Source: Streptomyces globosus (GTDB lineage Bacteria; Actinomycetota; Actinomycetes; Streptomycetales; Streptomycetaceae). From it: a DNA stretch of 64,000 bases. The translations under genes were made by a program, and so were the position numbers. Under the pieces are notes generated by a model that ran no database searches, had not been told where the DNA came from, and was given only the letters and a program-made list of their open reading frames with translations. The DNA lies in NCBI RefSeq assembly GCF_003325375.1, contig NZ_CP030862.1, positions 1,677,501-1,741,500 of the forward strand, in the 5' to 3' direction. Below are positions 18,388-26,801 of this stretch, piece by piece (positions within the stretch are counted from its first letter, which is position 1; each line of letters opens with the position of its first letter).

Positions 18388-18966
18388 GGGGACCTCCCGG
18401 GTGGTGCCTGCCGACGTCACGTGCGTCGCTGCTTCCGCTAGTCGAGTGTGGCCTGCCCGGGTGCAGCCTGCCACAACCTTGCTCCAGTTCAACCGGCGTG
18501 TCGGGCATGCGCCCTTGATCGCCGTTATGGCACGGTTACCTGTTGGGTACGCACAGTGACCGACTGGTTACTGTGCGCACAGGCGCCCGTGCGCTGTCGC
18601 GGCATCACCGGTCCGAGTGCCGCATGTCCATCAGCCGGCCCCTTCACCCGGGTCCGGACAGCCGAAAGGAAGGACGGCCCCAGGGCTCGCCACAGTACTC
18701 CATTCGGGCCACCGCGGTGGCCCGCCGCGCCGCCGAACTTGTCACCCGCGGCGCACTTCGGGCTGCCCCGGATCCGGCCGCACCGGCAACTGCACCCCAT
18801 TTCGGGCGTCTTGCTCCACGGAATCCCCGGAAACGGAACACCCCCCTCACTCCGCGTGGCGGTCCTCCTGCCGCCCCGTCACCGCCGATCCTCCGCGGGT
18901 GTGATGGAGATCGCGGACGGCCCGGCGGCCTGAACACCGCCCGTCCCGGGCGGCTCCGAGGGGGCG
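18388..18966. other. 579-nt intergenic region upstream of sepH
   Basis: No credible coding sequence was found. It contains the sepH promoter region, an operator-like inverted repeat at 18548-18579 and, near the right end, a small hairpin (18937-18953, CCGCCCG/CGGGCGG) that probably terminates the oxidoreductase gene arriving from the right. Confidence 0.6.
18548..18579. repeat. 14-bp inverted repeat upstream of sepH
   Basis: The arms TACGCACAGTGACC and GGTTACTGTGCGCA (12 of 14 paired) flank a 4-nt centre, GACT. It lies 161 nt upstream of the sepH start. There is no T-run, so it looks more like a protein-binding palindrome than a terminator. Confidence 0.6.
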
Positions 18967-20289
18967 TCAGCCGCCGAGCACCCGGCGCAGGTAGTCGTTG
19001 CCGAAGAGCCGGTCGGGGTCCAGCCGGTCGCGCAGTGCGGTGAACTCCCCGAACCGGGGGTAGGCGGCGGCCAGGTACTCGGCCCCGCGGGTGTGCACCT
19101 TGCCCCAGTGCGGGCGGCCCCCGTACGCGGTGAAGATGCGCTCGGCGGCCGTGAAGTACGCCTGGTACGGGGTGCCCCGGTACATGTGCACGGCGATGTA
19201 CGCGGTCTCCCGCCCCGAGGCCGTGGACAGTGCGATGTCGTCCGCCGGCGCCGTGCGGACCTCCACGGGGAAGCTGATCCGCAGCCGGGAGCGGTCGACC
19301 GCCGCCTTCAGCTCGCGCAGCGCGCCGACCGCGTGCTCGCGCGGGAGGGCGTACTCCATCTCCACGAAGCGCACCCGGCGCGGGCTGGTGAAGACCCGGT
19401 ACGGGATGTCCGTGTACGTGCGGGCGGACAGGGCGCGGCTGGCGACGCGGGCGATGGCCGGGATGGCCGCGGGGACCGCGCGGCCCAGGGAGTTGGCCGC
19501 CTGGAAGACGCCGTTCGACAGCAGCTCGTCCTCGATCCAGGCGCTCACCGGTCCGGGCGGGGCCGCGGGGCCCTGGCTGCGGTTGTTGCGCTTGGTGTTG
19601 CAGTTGCCGGTGTGCGGGAACCAGTAGAACTCGAAGTGCTCGTTCTCCGCGACGTGCTCGTCGAACTCGGCGGTCACCCGGTCGAAGCGCATCGGCTCCT
19701 CGCGGGCGGTCAGGTGGAAGAGGGGCTCCACCGCGAAGGTGAGGGCCGTGGTGATCCCGAGCGCGCCGAGGCCGACCCGGGCGGCGGCGAAGACCTCGGG
19801 GTTCTCCTTCTCCGAGCAGGCCAGCAGCCGCCCGTCCGCCGTGACCATCTCCAGGCCGCGGAGCTGGGCGGCGAGGGAGGCGGAGTCGCGGCCGGTGCCG
19901 TGGGTGCCGGTGGAGACGGCCCCGGAGACCGTCTGCTCCATGATGTCGCCCATGTTGGCGAGCGAGAGGCCCTCGGCCGCCAGGGCCCGGTTGAGGTCCT
20001 TCAGGGCTGTTCCCGCCGCGACCGCCACCGTGCCCGCGGCCCGGTCGATGCCGAGGATCCCGTTGAGCGCCTGCGGGCGCACCATGACCCCGTCGGTGGC
20101 GGCGGCCGCGGTGAAGGAGTGGCCGGTGCCGACCGCCTTCACCCGCAGCCCGTCCTCGGCGGCCCGCCGCACCGCCTCCTGCACCTCGCCGACCGACGCC
20201 GGGGCCACCACCCGGGCCGGTGCGGCCGTGATGTTCCCGGCCCAGTTACGCCACGAGGCCCTGTACCTTGCCGCTGTCGCCGTCCCCAT
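18967..20289 (-). CDS. FAD-linked oxidoreductase of the D-arabinono-1,4-lactone / alditol oxidase family
   Basis: 440 residues of the VAO/ALO family. The FAD domain starts near residue 20 with VVAPASVGEVQ and has GTGHSFT at about 55-61, where the His is the usual covalent FAD attachment site. The ALO C-terminal domain ends with the signature PHWGKVH (about residue 395) and LFGND. It likely oxidises a sugar lactone or polyol with O2. The start overlaps the 3' end of the MFS gene by 44 nt on the same strand, so the two are coupled. The substrate is not predictable. Confidence 0.88.
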   Translation of the reverse strand: MGTATAARYRASWRNWAGNITAAPARVVAPASVGEVQEAVRRAAEDGLRVKAVGTGHSFTAAAATDGVMVRPQALNGILGIDRAAGTVAVAAGTALKDLNRALAAEGLSLANMGDIMEQTVSGAVSTGTHGTGRDSASLAAQLRGLEMVTADGRLLACSEKENPEVFAAARVGLGALGITTALTFAVEPLFHLTAREEPMRFDRVTAEFDEHVAENEHFEFYWFPHTGNCNTKRNNRSQGPAAPPGPVSAWIEDELLSNGVFQAANSLGRAVPAAIPAIARVASRALSARTYTDIPYRVFTSPRRVRFVEMEYALPREHAVGALRELKAAVDRSRLRISFPVEVRTAPADDIALSTASGRETAYIAVHMYRGTPYQAYFTAAERIFTAYGGRPHWGKVHTRGAEYLAAAYPRFGEFTALRDRLDPDRLFGNDYLRRVLGG

Positions 20290-21493
20290 CGCCCGAGGGC
20301 TCCTCCCCTTGCGCCGGCCTCGCGAGCCGGCGGTATCCCGCGAACCCGACCGCCGCCGCGGCGGCCCCCGCCGAGATGGAGACGACGTACCCGCTCCTCG
20401 CCCCCGCCGCGTCGACGACCCAGCCGGCCACGGAGGAGCCGAGCGCGATCCCGACCGCGAGGCCGGTGCTGATCCAGGTCATGCCCTCGGTCAGCTTCGC
20501 GCGTGGTACGTGCGCCTCGATCAGGGCCATCGTGGTGATCATCGTGGGAGCGATGGCGAGGCCCGAGACGAAGAGCGCCACGGCCAGAATCGGAAGGTTC
20601 CCGGCCAGTAGGAGGGGGATCATACTCACGGCCATCGCACAGATGCCCAGGATCCAGCGGTGTTCGGCCTTGCCCTTGAAGCGGATCAGGCCGAAAGCGA
20701 TGCCCGCGAGGCAGGACCCGAGCGCCCAAACCGCCAGAACCAGGCCGGATACGGACTTGGATCCGCGCTCCTCGGCGAAGGCGAGGGTCGCCACGTCGAT
20801 CGAGCCGAAGATGGCGCCGGTCGCCACGAAGGTGCCGGCGAGCACCTGCAGGCCGGGGGAGCGCAGCGCGGACGACGGGTCGGCCTGGGTGTCGCGGGGG
20901 TGCGGCTCGGGCTCGGTGTCGCGCAGCGCGGTCAGCCACCAGACGCCCACCATCAGGCAGACGAGTGCCACCAGGGGCCCGGCCTCCGGGAACCAGCTGG
21001 CGGACAGCATGGTCGCGAGCGGCGGCCCGAAGATGAAGCACACCTCGTCGACGACGGACTCGAAGGAGTACGCGGTGTGCAGGTGCGGGGTGTCGCGGTG
21101 GATGACGGTCCAGCGGGCGCGGACCATCGAGCCCACGCTGGGGACGCAGCCGGCGACGACCGCGAAGAGGAAGAGCGTCCAGTCCGGCCACCCCTGCGAG
21201 GCGGCGACCAGCAGCCCCGAGACCGCGGCCCCGGCGATCAGGGTCGCCGGGCGCAGCACGCGCCGCTGGCCGTACTGGTCGACCAGGCGGGAGACCTGCG
21301 GGCCGACGACCGCGGCCGACAGGGCCAGGGTCGCCGTGAGGGCGCCGGCCAGCGTGTAGCGGCCGGTGAGCTCGGACACCATCGTGAGGATGCCGAGGCC
21401 GACCATGGACAGCGGCATGCGGCCGATGAATCCGGCGACGCTGAACGCCTTGGTGCCGGGCGCGTCGAAGATCGCGCGATAGGGACTGGGCAA
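20246..21493 (-). CDS. MFS transporter
   Basis: 415 residues with about 12 hydrophobic segments and a long central loop with basic/acidic residues near the middle. A TTG start is chosen: GGAG lies about 7 nt before it, and the family begins [12 protein letters not shown]. An in-frame ATG 21 codons upstream has no ribosome site. This is a drug- or metabolite-exporter-like MFS protein of a group usually found next to ferrochelatase in Streptomyces. The promoter region contains an iron-box-like sequence shared with ferrochelatase. The oxidase gene overlaps its 3' end. Substrate unknown. Confidence 0.85.
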   Translation of the reverse strand: MPSPYRAIFDAPGTKAFSVAGFIGRMPLSMVGLGILTMVSELTGRYTLAGALTATLALSAAVVGPQVSRLVDQYGQRRVLRPATLIAGAAVSGLLVAASQGWPDWTLFLFAVVAGCVPSVGSMVRARWTVIHRDTPHLHTAYSFESVVDEVCFIFGPPLATMLSASWFPEAGPLVALVCLMVGVWWLTALRDTEPEPHPRDTQADPSSALRSPGLQVLAGTFVATGAIFGSIDVATLAFAEERGSKSVSGLVLAVWALGSCLAGIAFGLIRFKGKAEHRWILGICAMAVSMIPLLLAGNLPILAVALFVSGLAIAPTMITTMALIEAHVPRAKLTEGMTWISTGLAVGIALGSSVAGWVVDAAGARSGYVVSISAGAAAAAVGFAGYRRLARPAQGEEPSGDGDGDSGKVQGLVA

Positions 21494-21572
21494 GGTGCGC
21501 TCCGTGGGGGACGTCGCTGGCCCATACAGGTTATGGCCGCTCACGGGGCTCTGCACGGGTGTGTTCCAGACA

Positions 21573-21591
21573 GGAAGTAAGGCTCACCTTA
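21573..21591. promoter_or_regulatory. Iron-box-like site (DmdR1/IdeR type) between the MFS and ferrochelatase genes
   Basis: The 19-mer GGAAGTAAGGCTCACCTTA matches the actinobacterial iron box TTAGGTTAGGCTCACCTAA at 13 positions, including AGGCTCACCT. It is about 72-80 nt from both divergent starts. Iron-dependent repression of either gene is inferred. Confidence 0.6.
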
Positions 21592-21662
21592 TCCGTGTTC
21601 GGCACGGGGGACGCGGCGGGCCCGATTCCCGGCGGGGGCCGCCGGGTGGCAGGATGCGACGC

Positions 21663-22835
21663 ATGTCTGACCAGCTCCGCGCCGCAGCCGCCCCCACGCC
21701 GGCCCGAGGGCCTGCAGCGCCCTACGACGCCCTCCTGCTCCTCTCGTTCGGCGGCCCCGAGGGCCCCGACGACGTCGTCCCCTTCCTGGAGAACGTCACC
21801 CGCGGGCGCGGCATCCCGCGGGAGCGGCTCAAGGAGGTCGGCAGCCACTACTACGGATTCGGCGGGGTCAGCCCCATCAACGCGCAGAACCGCGAGCTGC
21901 TGGAGGCCCTGCGCAAGGACTTCGCCGAGCAGGGCGTGGACGTGCCGGTCTACTGGGGCAACCGGAACTGGGCCCCGTACCTCGACGACGTGATGCGGGA
22001 GATGGCCGCCGACGGGCGCCGCCGCATCGCGGTCCTCGCGACCAGCGCGTACGCCTCGTACTCGGGGTGCCGGCAGTACCGCGAGAACCTGGCGGACGCG
22101 CTGGCGCTGCTGGAGCGGGAGGGCGCGGCGGAGCTGCCGCGGGTCGACAAGCTGCGGCACTACTTCAACCACCCCGGCTTCCTGCAGCCGATGGCCGAGG
22201 GCGTGCTGGCGGCCCTGGAGCAGCTGCCGGAGGAGGTCCGGGCGGGGGCGCACCTCGCCTTCACCACCCACTCGATCCCGACCGCCGCCGCGGACACCTC
22301 GGGTCCGGTCCCGGGGCACACCGCGGACGGCGAGGGCGGTGCGTACGTCCGCCAGCACCTGGACGCGGCCGCCGTGATCGCGGACGCGGTGCGCGCCGAG
22401 ACGGGGCTGGAGCTGCCCTGGCGGCTGGTCTACCAGTCCCGCAGCGGCGCCCCGCACATCCCCTGGCTGGAGCCGGACATCTGCGACCACCTGGAGGAGC
22501 TGCACGCCGCCGGGGCGCCGGCCGTGGTGATGGTGCCGATCGGCTTCGTCTCCGACCACATGGAGGTCCTGTACGACCTCGACACGGAGGCCGCGGCCAA
22601 GGCGGCGGAGCTGGGCCTGCCTGCGGTGCGCTCGGCGACCGTGGGCGCCGACCCGCGCTTCGCGGCGGCCGTCCGGGAGCTGCTGCTGGAGCGGGCTGCG
22701 GTGGAGCGCGGCGAGGCCGTCGAGCGGTGCGCACTGGGCCGGCTCGGGCCGAGCCACGACGTGTGCCCGGTGGGCTGCTGCCCGGCGCGCGGCGCCCGGC
22801 CGGCCGCGGCCGGCGCCGACAGCCCGTACGCGTAG
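21663..22835 (+). CDS. hemH: Ferrochelatase (coproporphyrin ferrochelatase type)
   Basis: 390 residues. The [20 protein letters not shown]-terminus, the [11 protein letters not shown] segment and the catalytic H203 in FTTHSIP identify it. It inserts Fe2+ into coproporphyrin III (actinobacterial pathway) or protoporphyrin IX. Cys residues (SGC near 136, and a C-terminal CPVGCCP group) fit the [2Fe-2S] cluster known in actinobacterial ferrochelatases. An iron box lies upstream. The inositol-phosphatase-like gene follows after 17 nt. Confidence 0.93.
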   Translation: MSDQLRAAAAPTPARGPAAPYDALLLLSFGGPEGPDDVVPFLENVTRGRGIPRERLKEVGSHYYGFGGVSPINAQNRELLEALRKDFAEQGVDVPVYWGNRNWAPYLDDVMREMAADGRRRIAVLATSAYASYSGCRQYRENLADALALLEREGAAELPRVDKLRHYFNHPGFLQPMAEGVLAALEQLPEEVRAGAHLAFTTHSIPTAAADTSGPVPGHTADGEGGAYVRQHLDAAAVIADAVRAETGLELPWRLVYQSRSGAPHIPWLEPDICDHLEELHAAGAPAVVMVPIGFVSDHMEVLYDLDTEAAAKAAELGLPAVRSATVGADPRFAAAVRELLLERAAVERGEAVERCALGRLGPSHDVCPVGCCPARGARPAAAGADSPYA

Positions 22836-22852
22836 GGGCGGGCGGCGGCGCC

Positions 22853-23707
22853 ATGGCATCGGAGGAGGAGCGGGACGTGCGGGAGACGCAGGACGGCTCG
22901 GCGGCGGTGCCCGCGGGTCTGGCCGGGGAACTGCTGGACGTGGCGCTGGAGGCCGCCCGGCGGGCCGGCGCGCTGCTGCGGGACGGCCGGCCGGACGACC
23001 TGGGGGTGGCGGCGGTCAAGAGCAGCCCCATCGACGTGGTGACGGAGATGGACATCGCGGCGGAGAAGCTGGTCACCGAGATCCTGGAGCGGCGCCGGCC
23101 GCAGGACGGCCTGCTCGGCGAGGAGGGCGCCGACCGCCCCGGCACGAGCGGGGTGCGCTGGATCGTGGACCCCCTGGACGGCACCGTGAACTACCTCTAC
23201 GGCCTGCCGAGCTGGAGCGTCTCGATCGCGGCCGAGTACCGCGGCGAGACCCTGGTCGGCGTCGTGGAGGTGCCGATGCGGTCCGAGACGTTCCGGGCGG
23301 TGCGCGGGGGCGGCGCCCGGCTCGGCGGGCAGCGGCTGGCCTGCCGGGCGGCGGCCCCGCTGGACCAGGCCCTGGTGGCCACCGGCTTCGCCTACCTGCA
23401 GGAGCGCAAGGAGCAGCAGGCCGAGGTGGTCCGGCGGATCCTCCCGCGGGTGCGGGACGTCCGGCGCGGCGGCTCGGCCGCGATCGACCTGTGCGACGTG
23501 GCCGCGGGGCGGCTGGACGCGTACTACGAGCGCGGGCTCAACCCCTGGGACCTCGCCGCGGGCGAGCTCATCGCCCGCGAGGCCGGGGCGCTGACCGGCG
23601 GGCGGCCCGGCCGGCCGGCCTCCGGGGAGCTGGCGCTCGCCGCGACGCCCGCGGTGTTCGCCGCGCTCGCGCCGCTGCTGGAGGAGGCCGGGGCCTGGCA
23701 CGACTGA
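22853..23707 (+). CDS. Inositol monophosphatase family protein
   Basis: 284 residues of the Mg2+-dependent IMPase/FBPase superfamily. The metal site motifs are VDPLDGTVNYLYG (about residue 104), an upstream LLGEEG glutamate, and the C-terminal NPWDLAAGELIAREAG. It probably dephosphorylates inositol phosphate, histidinol phosphate or a related small phosphate; sequence alone does not decide. It follows hemH after 17 nt and ends before a strong terminator. Confidence 0.9.
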   Translation: MASEEERDVRETQDGSAAVPAGLAGELLDVALEAARRAGALLRDGRPDDLGVAAVKSSPIDVVTEMDIAAEKLVTEILERRRPQDGLLGEEGADRPGTSGVRWIVDPLDGTVNYLYGLPSWSVSIAAEYRGETLVGVVEVPMRSETFRAVRGGGARLGGQRLACRAAAPLDQALVATGFAYLQERKEQQAEVVRRILPRVRDVRRGGSAAIDLCDVAAGRLDAYYERGLNPWDLAAGELIAREAGALTGGRPGRPASGELALAATPAVFAALAPLLEEAGAWHD

Positions 23708-23738
23708 CCGCCGCCCCGGCCCGGATCCGGGCATGAAG

Positions 23739-23770
23739 GGACCCCGGCGGCACGGCGGCCGCCGGGGTCC
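23739..23770. terminator. Bidirectional terminator between IMPase and the 55-residue ORF
   Basis: A 12-bp perfect stem (GGACCCCGGCGG / CCGCCGGGGTCC) with loop CACGGCGG sits between the two convergent stop codons (23707 and 23780). Confidence 0.8.
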
Positions 23771-23779
23771 GGTGGTGTC

Positions 23780-23947
23780 TCAGCAGGCGGAGACGGGAAC
23801 TCCGTGCTCGGCGGCGAGGCGCTGGAGGTCCTCCAGCTCCGCCTGTTCCACGTCGGCGAGGAAGTCGTCGCCCGCTTCACGGGCGTGGCGGAGGTCGGAC
23901 TGCGTGGTCCTGATGCGCTGCAGGAGACCCGCGGTGAATGCGTCCAT
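23780..23947 (-). CDS. Small conserved acidic helical protein
   Basis: 55 residues, MDAFTAGLLQRIRTTQSDL at the N-terminus, then a charged amphipathic helix and VPVSAC at the end. It has no signal peptide or membrane segment and looks like a short coiled coil. The ATG at 23947 is preferred over an ATG at 24076 because only this part looks protein-like. It diverges from the cutR-like gene, with 243 nt between starts. This small ORF recurs near cutRS in other Streptomyces as I recall; function unknown. Confidence 0.65.
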   Translation of the reverse strand: MDAFTAGLLQRIRTTQSDLRHAREAGDDFLADVEQAELEDLQRLAAEHGVPVSAC

Positions 23948-24190
23948 GGTGGGTTCGCCCCCTCTTCGTGGTCGCGGCGGCACAGGGATGCCCGCCGTCA
24001 GGGAGTGGTCGGGGTGTGCTGACGTCATCCCCTGCACCCTGGGCGCAGAAACCTCGGGAGGCGAGGGAATCCCCACTTCCGCCCCGGATGACCTGCCGAG
24101 TGGCGCCTTACAGCCGGTTTACGGCCGAAAGGGGCAGGATGGGCGGCGCAATCACACGTGTGCCCTGGGGGCTCGGAGGAAGGAAACGAC

Positions 24191-24844
24191 GTGCGCGTAC
24201 TCGTCGTGGAGGACGAGCAGCTGCTCGCCGATGCGGTGGCCACCGGACTGCGCCGCGAGGCCATGGCCGTGGACGTCGTGTACGACGGCGCCGCGGCGCT
24301 GGAGCGCGTCGGTGTCAACGACTACGACGTCGTCGTCCTCGACCGGGACCTGCCGCTCGTCCACGGGGACGACGTCTGCCGCAGGATCGTCGAGCTCGGC
24401 ATGCCCACGCGCGTGCTGATGCTGACGGCCTCGGGGGACGTCAGCGACCGCGTGGAGGGCCTGGAGCTGGGGGCGGACGACTACCTGCCCAAGCCGTTCG
24501 CGTTCAGCGAGCTGACCGCCCGCGTGCGGGCGCTGGGCCGGCGCACCACGGTCGCCCTGCCGCCCGTGCTGGAGCGCGCCGGGATCCGGCTCGACCCGAA
24601 CCGGCGGGAGGTCTTCCGCGAGGGCCGCGAGGTGCAGCTGGCCCCGAAGGAGTTCGCGGTGCTGGAGGTGCTCATGCGCAGTGAGGGCACCGTGGTCTCC
24701 GCCGAGCAGCTGCTGGAGAAGGCATGGGACGAGAACACCGACCCCTTCACCAACGTGGTGCGGGTGACGGTCATGACCCTGCGGCGCAAGCTCGGGGAGC
24801 CCCCGGTCATCGTGACCGTCCCGGGCTCCGGCTACCGGATCTGA
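24191..24844 (+). CDS. cutR: OmpR-family response regulator (CutR)
   Basis: 217 residues from GTG, with GGAGGAAGG just upstream. The receiver domain has E8/D9, phospho-acceptor D51 (VVLDRDLP) and K in LPKPF. The C-terminal winged helix (about 125-215) ends GSGYRI. The pairing with the next gene and the position between IMPase and DUF4193 genes match Streptomyces CutRS, originally linked to copper/antibiotic phenotypes and later to extracytoplasmic protein stress. It regulates transcription after phosphorylation by CutS. Confidence 0.85.
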   Translation: MRVLVVEDEQLLADAVATGLRREAMAVDVVYDGAAALERVGVNDYDVVVLDRDLPLVHGDDVCRRIVELGMPTRVLMLTASGDVSDRVEGLELGADDYLPKPFAFSELTARVRALGRRTTVALPPVLERAGIRLDPNRREVFREGREVQLAPKEFAVLEVLMRSEGTVVSAEQLLEKAWDENTDPFTNVVRVTVMTLRRKLGEPPVIVTVPGSGYRI

Positions 24845-24849
24845 CGCGG

Positions 24850-26100
24850 GTGGCAGCGACCCCGGCGCCACCGACCGCGCCGCCGAGACCGACCTGGGAC
24901 CCCGGCCAGCCCGAGGGTCCCTTCCCTTGGCTGCGGCCCACGATCCGGATAAGGCTCACCCTGCTGTATGGCGGGATGTTCCTGATCGCCGGCATCCTGC
25001 TGCTGTCGATCATCTACCTGCTGGCCGCGCAGGCGCTGCGGGAGGGCAACGCCCTGCCGTTCAAGATCGTCAGCATCAGCGGGCAGAAGGTCGTCGTCTC
25101 CAGTCCGACCTGTCCCGGCGTGGGCCCGGAGCAGACGCTCGACCAGTTCCACGCCGCCATCCAGGCCTGCATGCTGGAACAGCGCCGGCACGCCCTGGAC
25201 GACCTGCTCAGCCGGTCGCTGATGGCGCTGCTGGGCCTGAGCGTCATCGCCTTCGCGTTCGGCTACGCGATGGCCGGCCGCGTGCTCTCGCCGCTCGGGA
25301 AGATCACGCGGACGGCGCGCCGCGTCGTCGGCTCCGACCTGACCCGGCGCATCGAGCTGGACGGGCCGGACGACGAGCTCAAGGAGCTCGCCGACACCTT
25401 CGACGAGATGCTGGACCGCCTGGAGCGGGCCTTCACCGCCCAGCAGCGGTTCGTCGCCAACGCCTCGCACGAGCTGCGCACCCCCTTGGCGATCAACCGG
25501 ACGCTGCTGGAGGTGCACCTGTCGGACCCCGGGGCTCCGGTCGAGCTCCAGCAGCTCGGCAAGACCCTGCTCGCGACGAACGAGCGCAGCGAGCAGCTGG
25601 TCGAGGGACTGCTGCTGCTGGCCCGCAGCGAGAACCAGATAGTCGAGCGCAAGCCGGTCGACCTGGCGGAGGTCGCGTCGCGCGCCATCGACCAGGCGCG
25701 GGCGGAGGCCGCGGCCAAGGGCGTGGAGATCCGGGGCGAGCGCGCCTCGGCCGTCGTCCAGGGCAACGGCGTGCTGCTGGAGCGGATCGCGCTGAACCTG
25801 GTGCAGAACGCCGTGCGCTACAACGTGCCGGAGGGCGGCTGGGTGGAGGTCACCACGGAGGCCGTGCCCGGCCACGCGGTGCTCGTCGTGTCGAACACCG
25901 GGCCGGTGGTCCCGGCGTACGAGGTGGACAACCTCTTCGAGCCCTTCAGGCGGCTGCGTACCGAGCGAACGGGCAGCGACAAGGGTGTCGGCCTCGGGCT
26001 GTCGATCGCGCGCTCCGTGGCGCGCGCACACGGCGGCCGGATCACGGCGGTCCCGAGGGACGGCGGCGGCCTCGTGATGCGTGTCACGCTGCCGCTGTGA
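24850..26100 (+). CDS. cutS: Sensor histidine kinase (CutS)
   Basis: 416 residues from GTG, 5 nt after the cutR stop. Two membrane segments (about 36-60 and 124-142) enclose a short extracytoplasmic loop of about 60 residues that holds just two cysteines, C88 and C107. A HAMP domain, the dimerisation/phosphoacceptor helix (H207 in NASHELRTPL) and an HATPase domain with LVQNAVRYN and GVGLGLSI follow. The isolated cysteine pair could form a redox-sensitive disulfide, consistent with sensing of protein-folding stress outside the membrane. It is co-transcribed with cutR. Confidence 0.87.
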   Translation: MAATPAPPTAPPRPTWDPGQPEGPFPWLRPTIRIRLTLLYGGMFLIAGILLLSIIYLLAAQALREGNALPFKIVSISGQKVVVSSPTCPGVGPEQTLDQFHAAIQACMLEQRRHALDDLLSRSLMALLGLSVIAFAFGYAMAGRVLSPLGKITRTARRVVGSDLTRRIELDGPDDELKELADTFDEMLDRLERAFTAQQRFVANASHELRTPLAINRTLLEVHLSDPGAPVELQQLGKTLLATNERSEQLVEGLLLLARSENQIVERKPVDLAEVASRAIDQARAEAAAKGVEIRGERASAVVQGNGVLLERIALNLVQNAVRYNVPEGGWVEVTTEAVPGHAVLVVSNTGPVVPAYEVDNLFEPFRRLRTERTGSDKGVGLGLSIARSVARAHGGRITAVPRDGGGLVMRVTLPL

Positions 26101-26159
26101 GGACCGTATCTTTGTTCGCTACGGGCTGAATGGCTGCCGTGTGAACAAGTTGAACCCTG

Positions 26160-26173
26160 TGTGATCGATCACA
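26160..26173. repeat. Perfect 14-bp palindrome TGTGATCGATCACA
   Basis: Full dyad symmetry. It resembles a Crp-like half-site pair (TGTGA/TCACA), but the spacing is 4 rather than 6. It lies 60 nt past the cutS stop and 320 nt before the DUF4193 start. Confidence 0.55.
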
Positions 26174-26308
26174 TTGTCGAGTGTGAGGCCATGTGCGTTC
26201 AGTGACCCGTGGATGCCGTGGAAGGGCCGGAAAGTCCGGGAAGTCCGGGTTTCCGGCCCCCCGGACGGCGGAAAATACACCGGGTGGTGCTTGTGCAAGA
26301 CGGACCCA

Positions 26309-26324
26309 GGACCGTGTACGGTCC
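26309..26324. repeat. Perfect palindrome GGACCGT-GT-ACGGTCC
   Basis: Seven-base arms with a two-base centre, 169 nt upstream of the DUF4193 start. It may overlap a promoter -10 region; operator function is inferred. Confidence 0.5.
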
Positions 26325-26492
26325 CGGTCGTCATCCCAGCCGGTCGCTCCTTCAGGCGCGCGGCTTGGGTGTCGATTGAGTAACAGACCTTGATGTGAGG
26401 CAAAATCTCCGCCTCAGGTCGGGCACAAGTCCGGCCTCTCGCGCGTTACGTGCGCTGAGACACCGCTAAATCCCAGAGGGGGAGAGCGAAAC

Positions 26493-26789
26493 ATGGCAAC
26501 GGACTACGACACCCCACGCAAGACCGACGACGACGTCGACAACGACAGCATTGAAGAGCTGAAGGCCCGGCGGAACGAGAAGTCGTCCTCCAGCGTCGAC
26601 ATCGACGACTTCGACGCCGTCGAGGGCATGGAGCTGCCCGGCGCGGACCTCTCCAACGAGGAGCTGGCCGTCCGGGTCCTGCCCAAGCAGGCGGACGAGT
26701 TCACCTGCATGAGCTGCTTCCTGGTGCACCACCGCAGCCAGCTCGCGCGCGAGAAGAACGGTCAGCCGATCTGCCGCGACTGCGACTGA
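26493..26789 (+). CDS. DUF4193 family zinc-ribbon protein
   Basis: 98 residues. The acidic N-terminal half is rich in Asp and Glu; the C-terminus is a compact zinc ribbon with CMSC and CRDC cysteine pairs around residues 71-74 and 94-97. It is conserved throughout actinobacteria, including mycobacteria, and no role is established. The size and acidic/zinc layout resemble small RNA-polymerase- or ribosome-associated factors, which is only a guess. A strong GGGGGAG ribosome site and a long regulated leader suggest high expression. Confidence 0.9.
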   Translation: MATDYDTPRKTDDDVDNDSIEELKARRNEKSSSSVDIDDFDAVEGMELPGADLSNEELAVRVLPKQADEFTCMSCFLVHHRSQLAREKNGQPICRDCD

Positions 26790-26801
26790 GAGGCGTCGGC
26801 C

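Larger units (their letters stand above)
26101..26492. other. 392-nt regulatory region upstream of the DUF4193 gene
   Basis: No coding sequence. It contains two perfect palindromes: TGTGATCGATCACA at 26160-26173 and GGACCGTGTACGGTCC at 26309-26324. A possible extended -10 element (TGTACGGT) lies inside the second. A GGGGGAG ribosome site precedes the DUF4193 start. Confidence 0.55.

Noticed and set aside
26160..26173. Crp-binding site
   Set aside because: The half-sites fit, but the 4-nt spacing differs from the Crp consensus spacing of 6, so it is kept only as a palindrome of unknown role.
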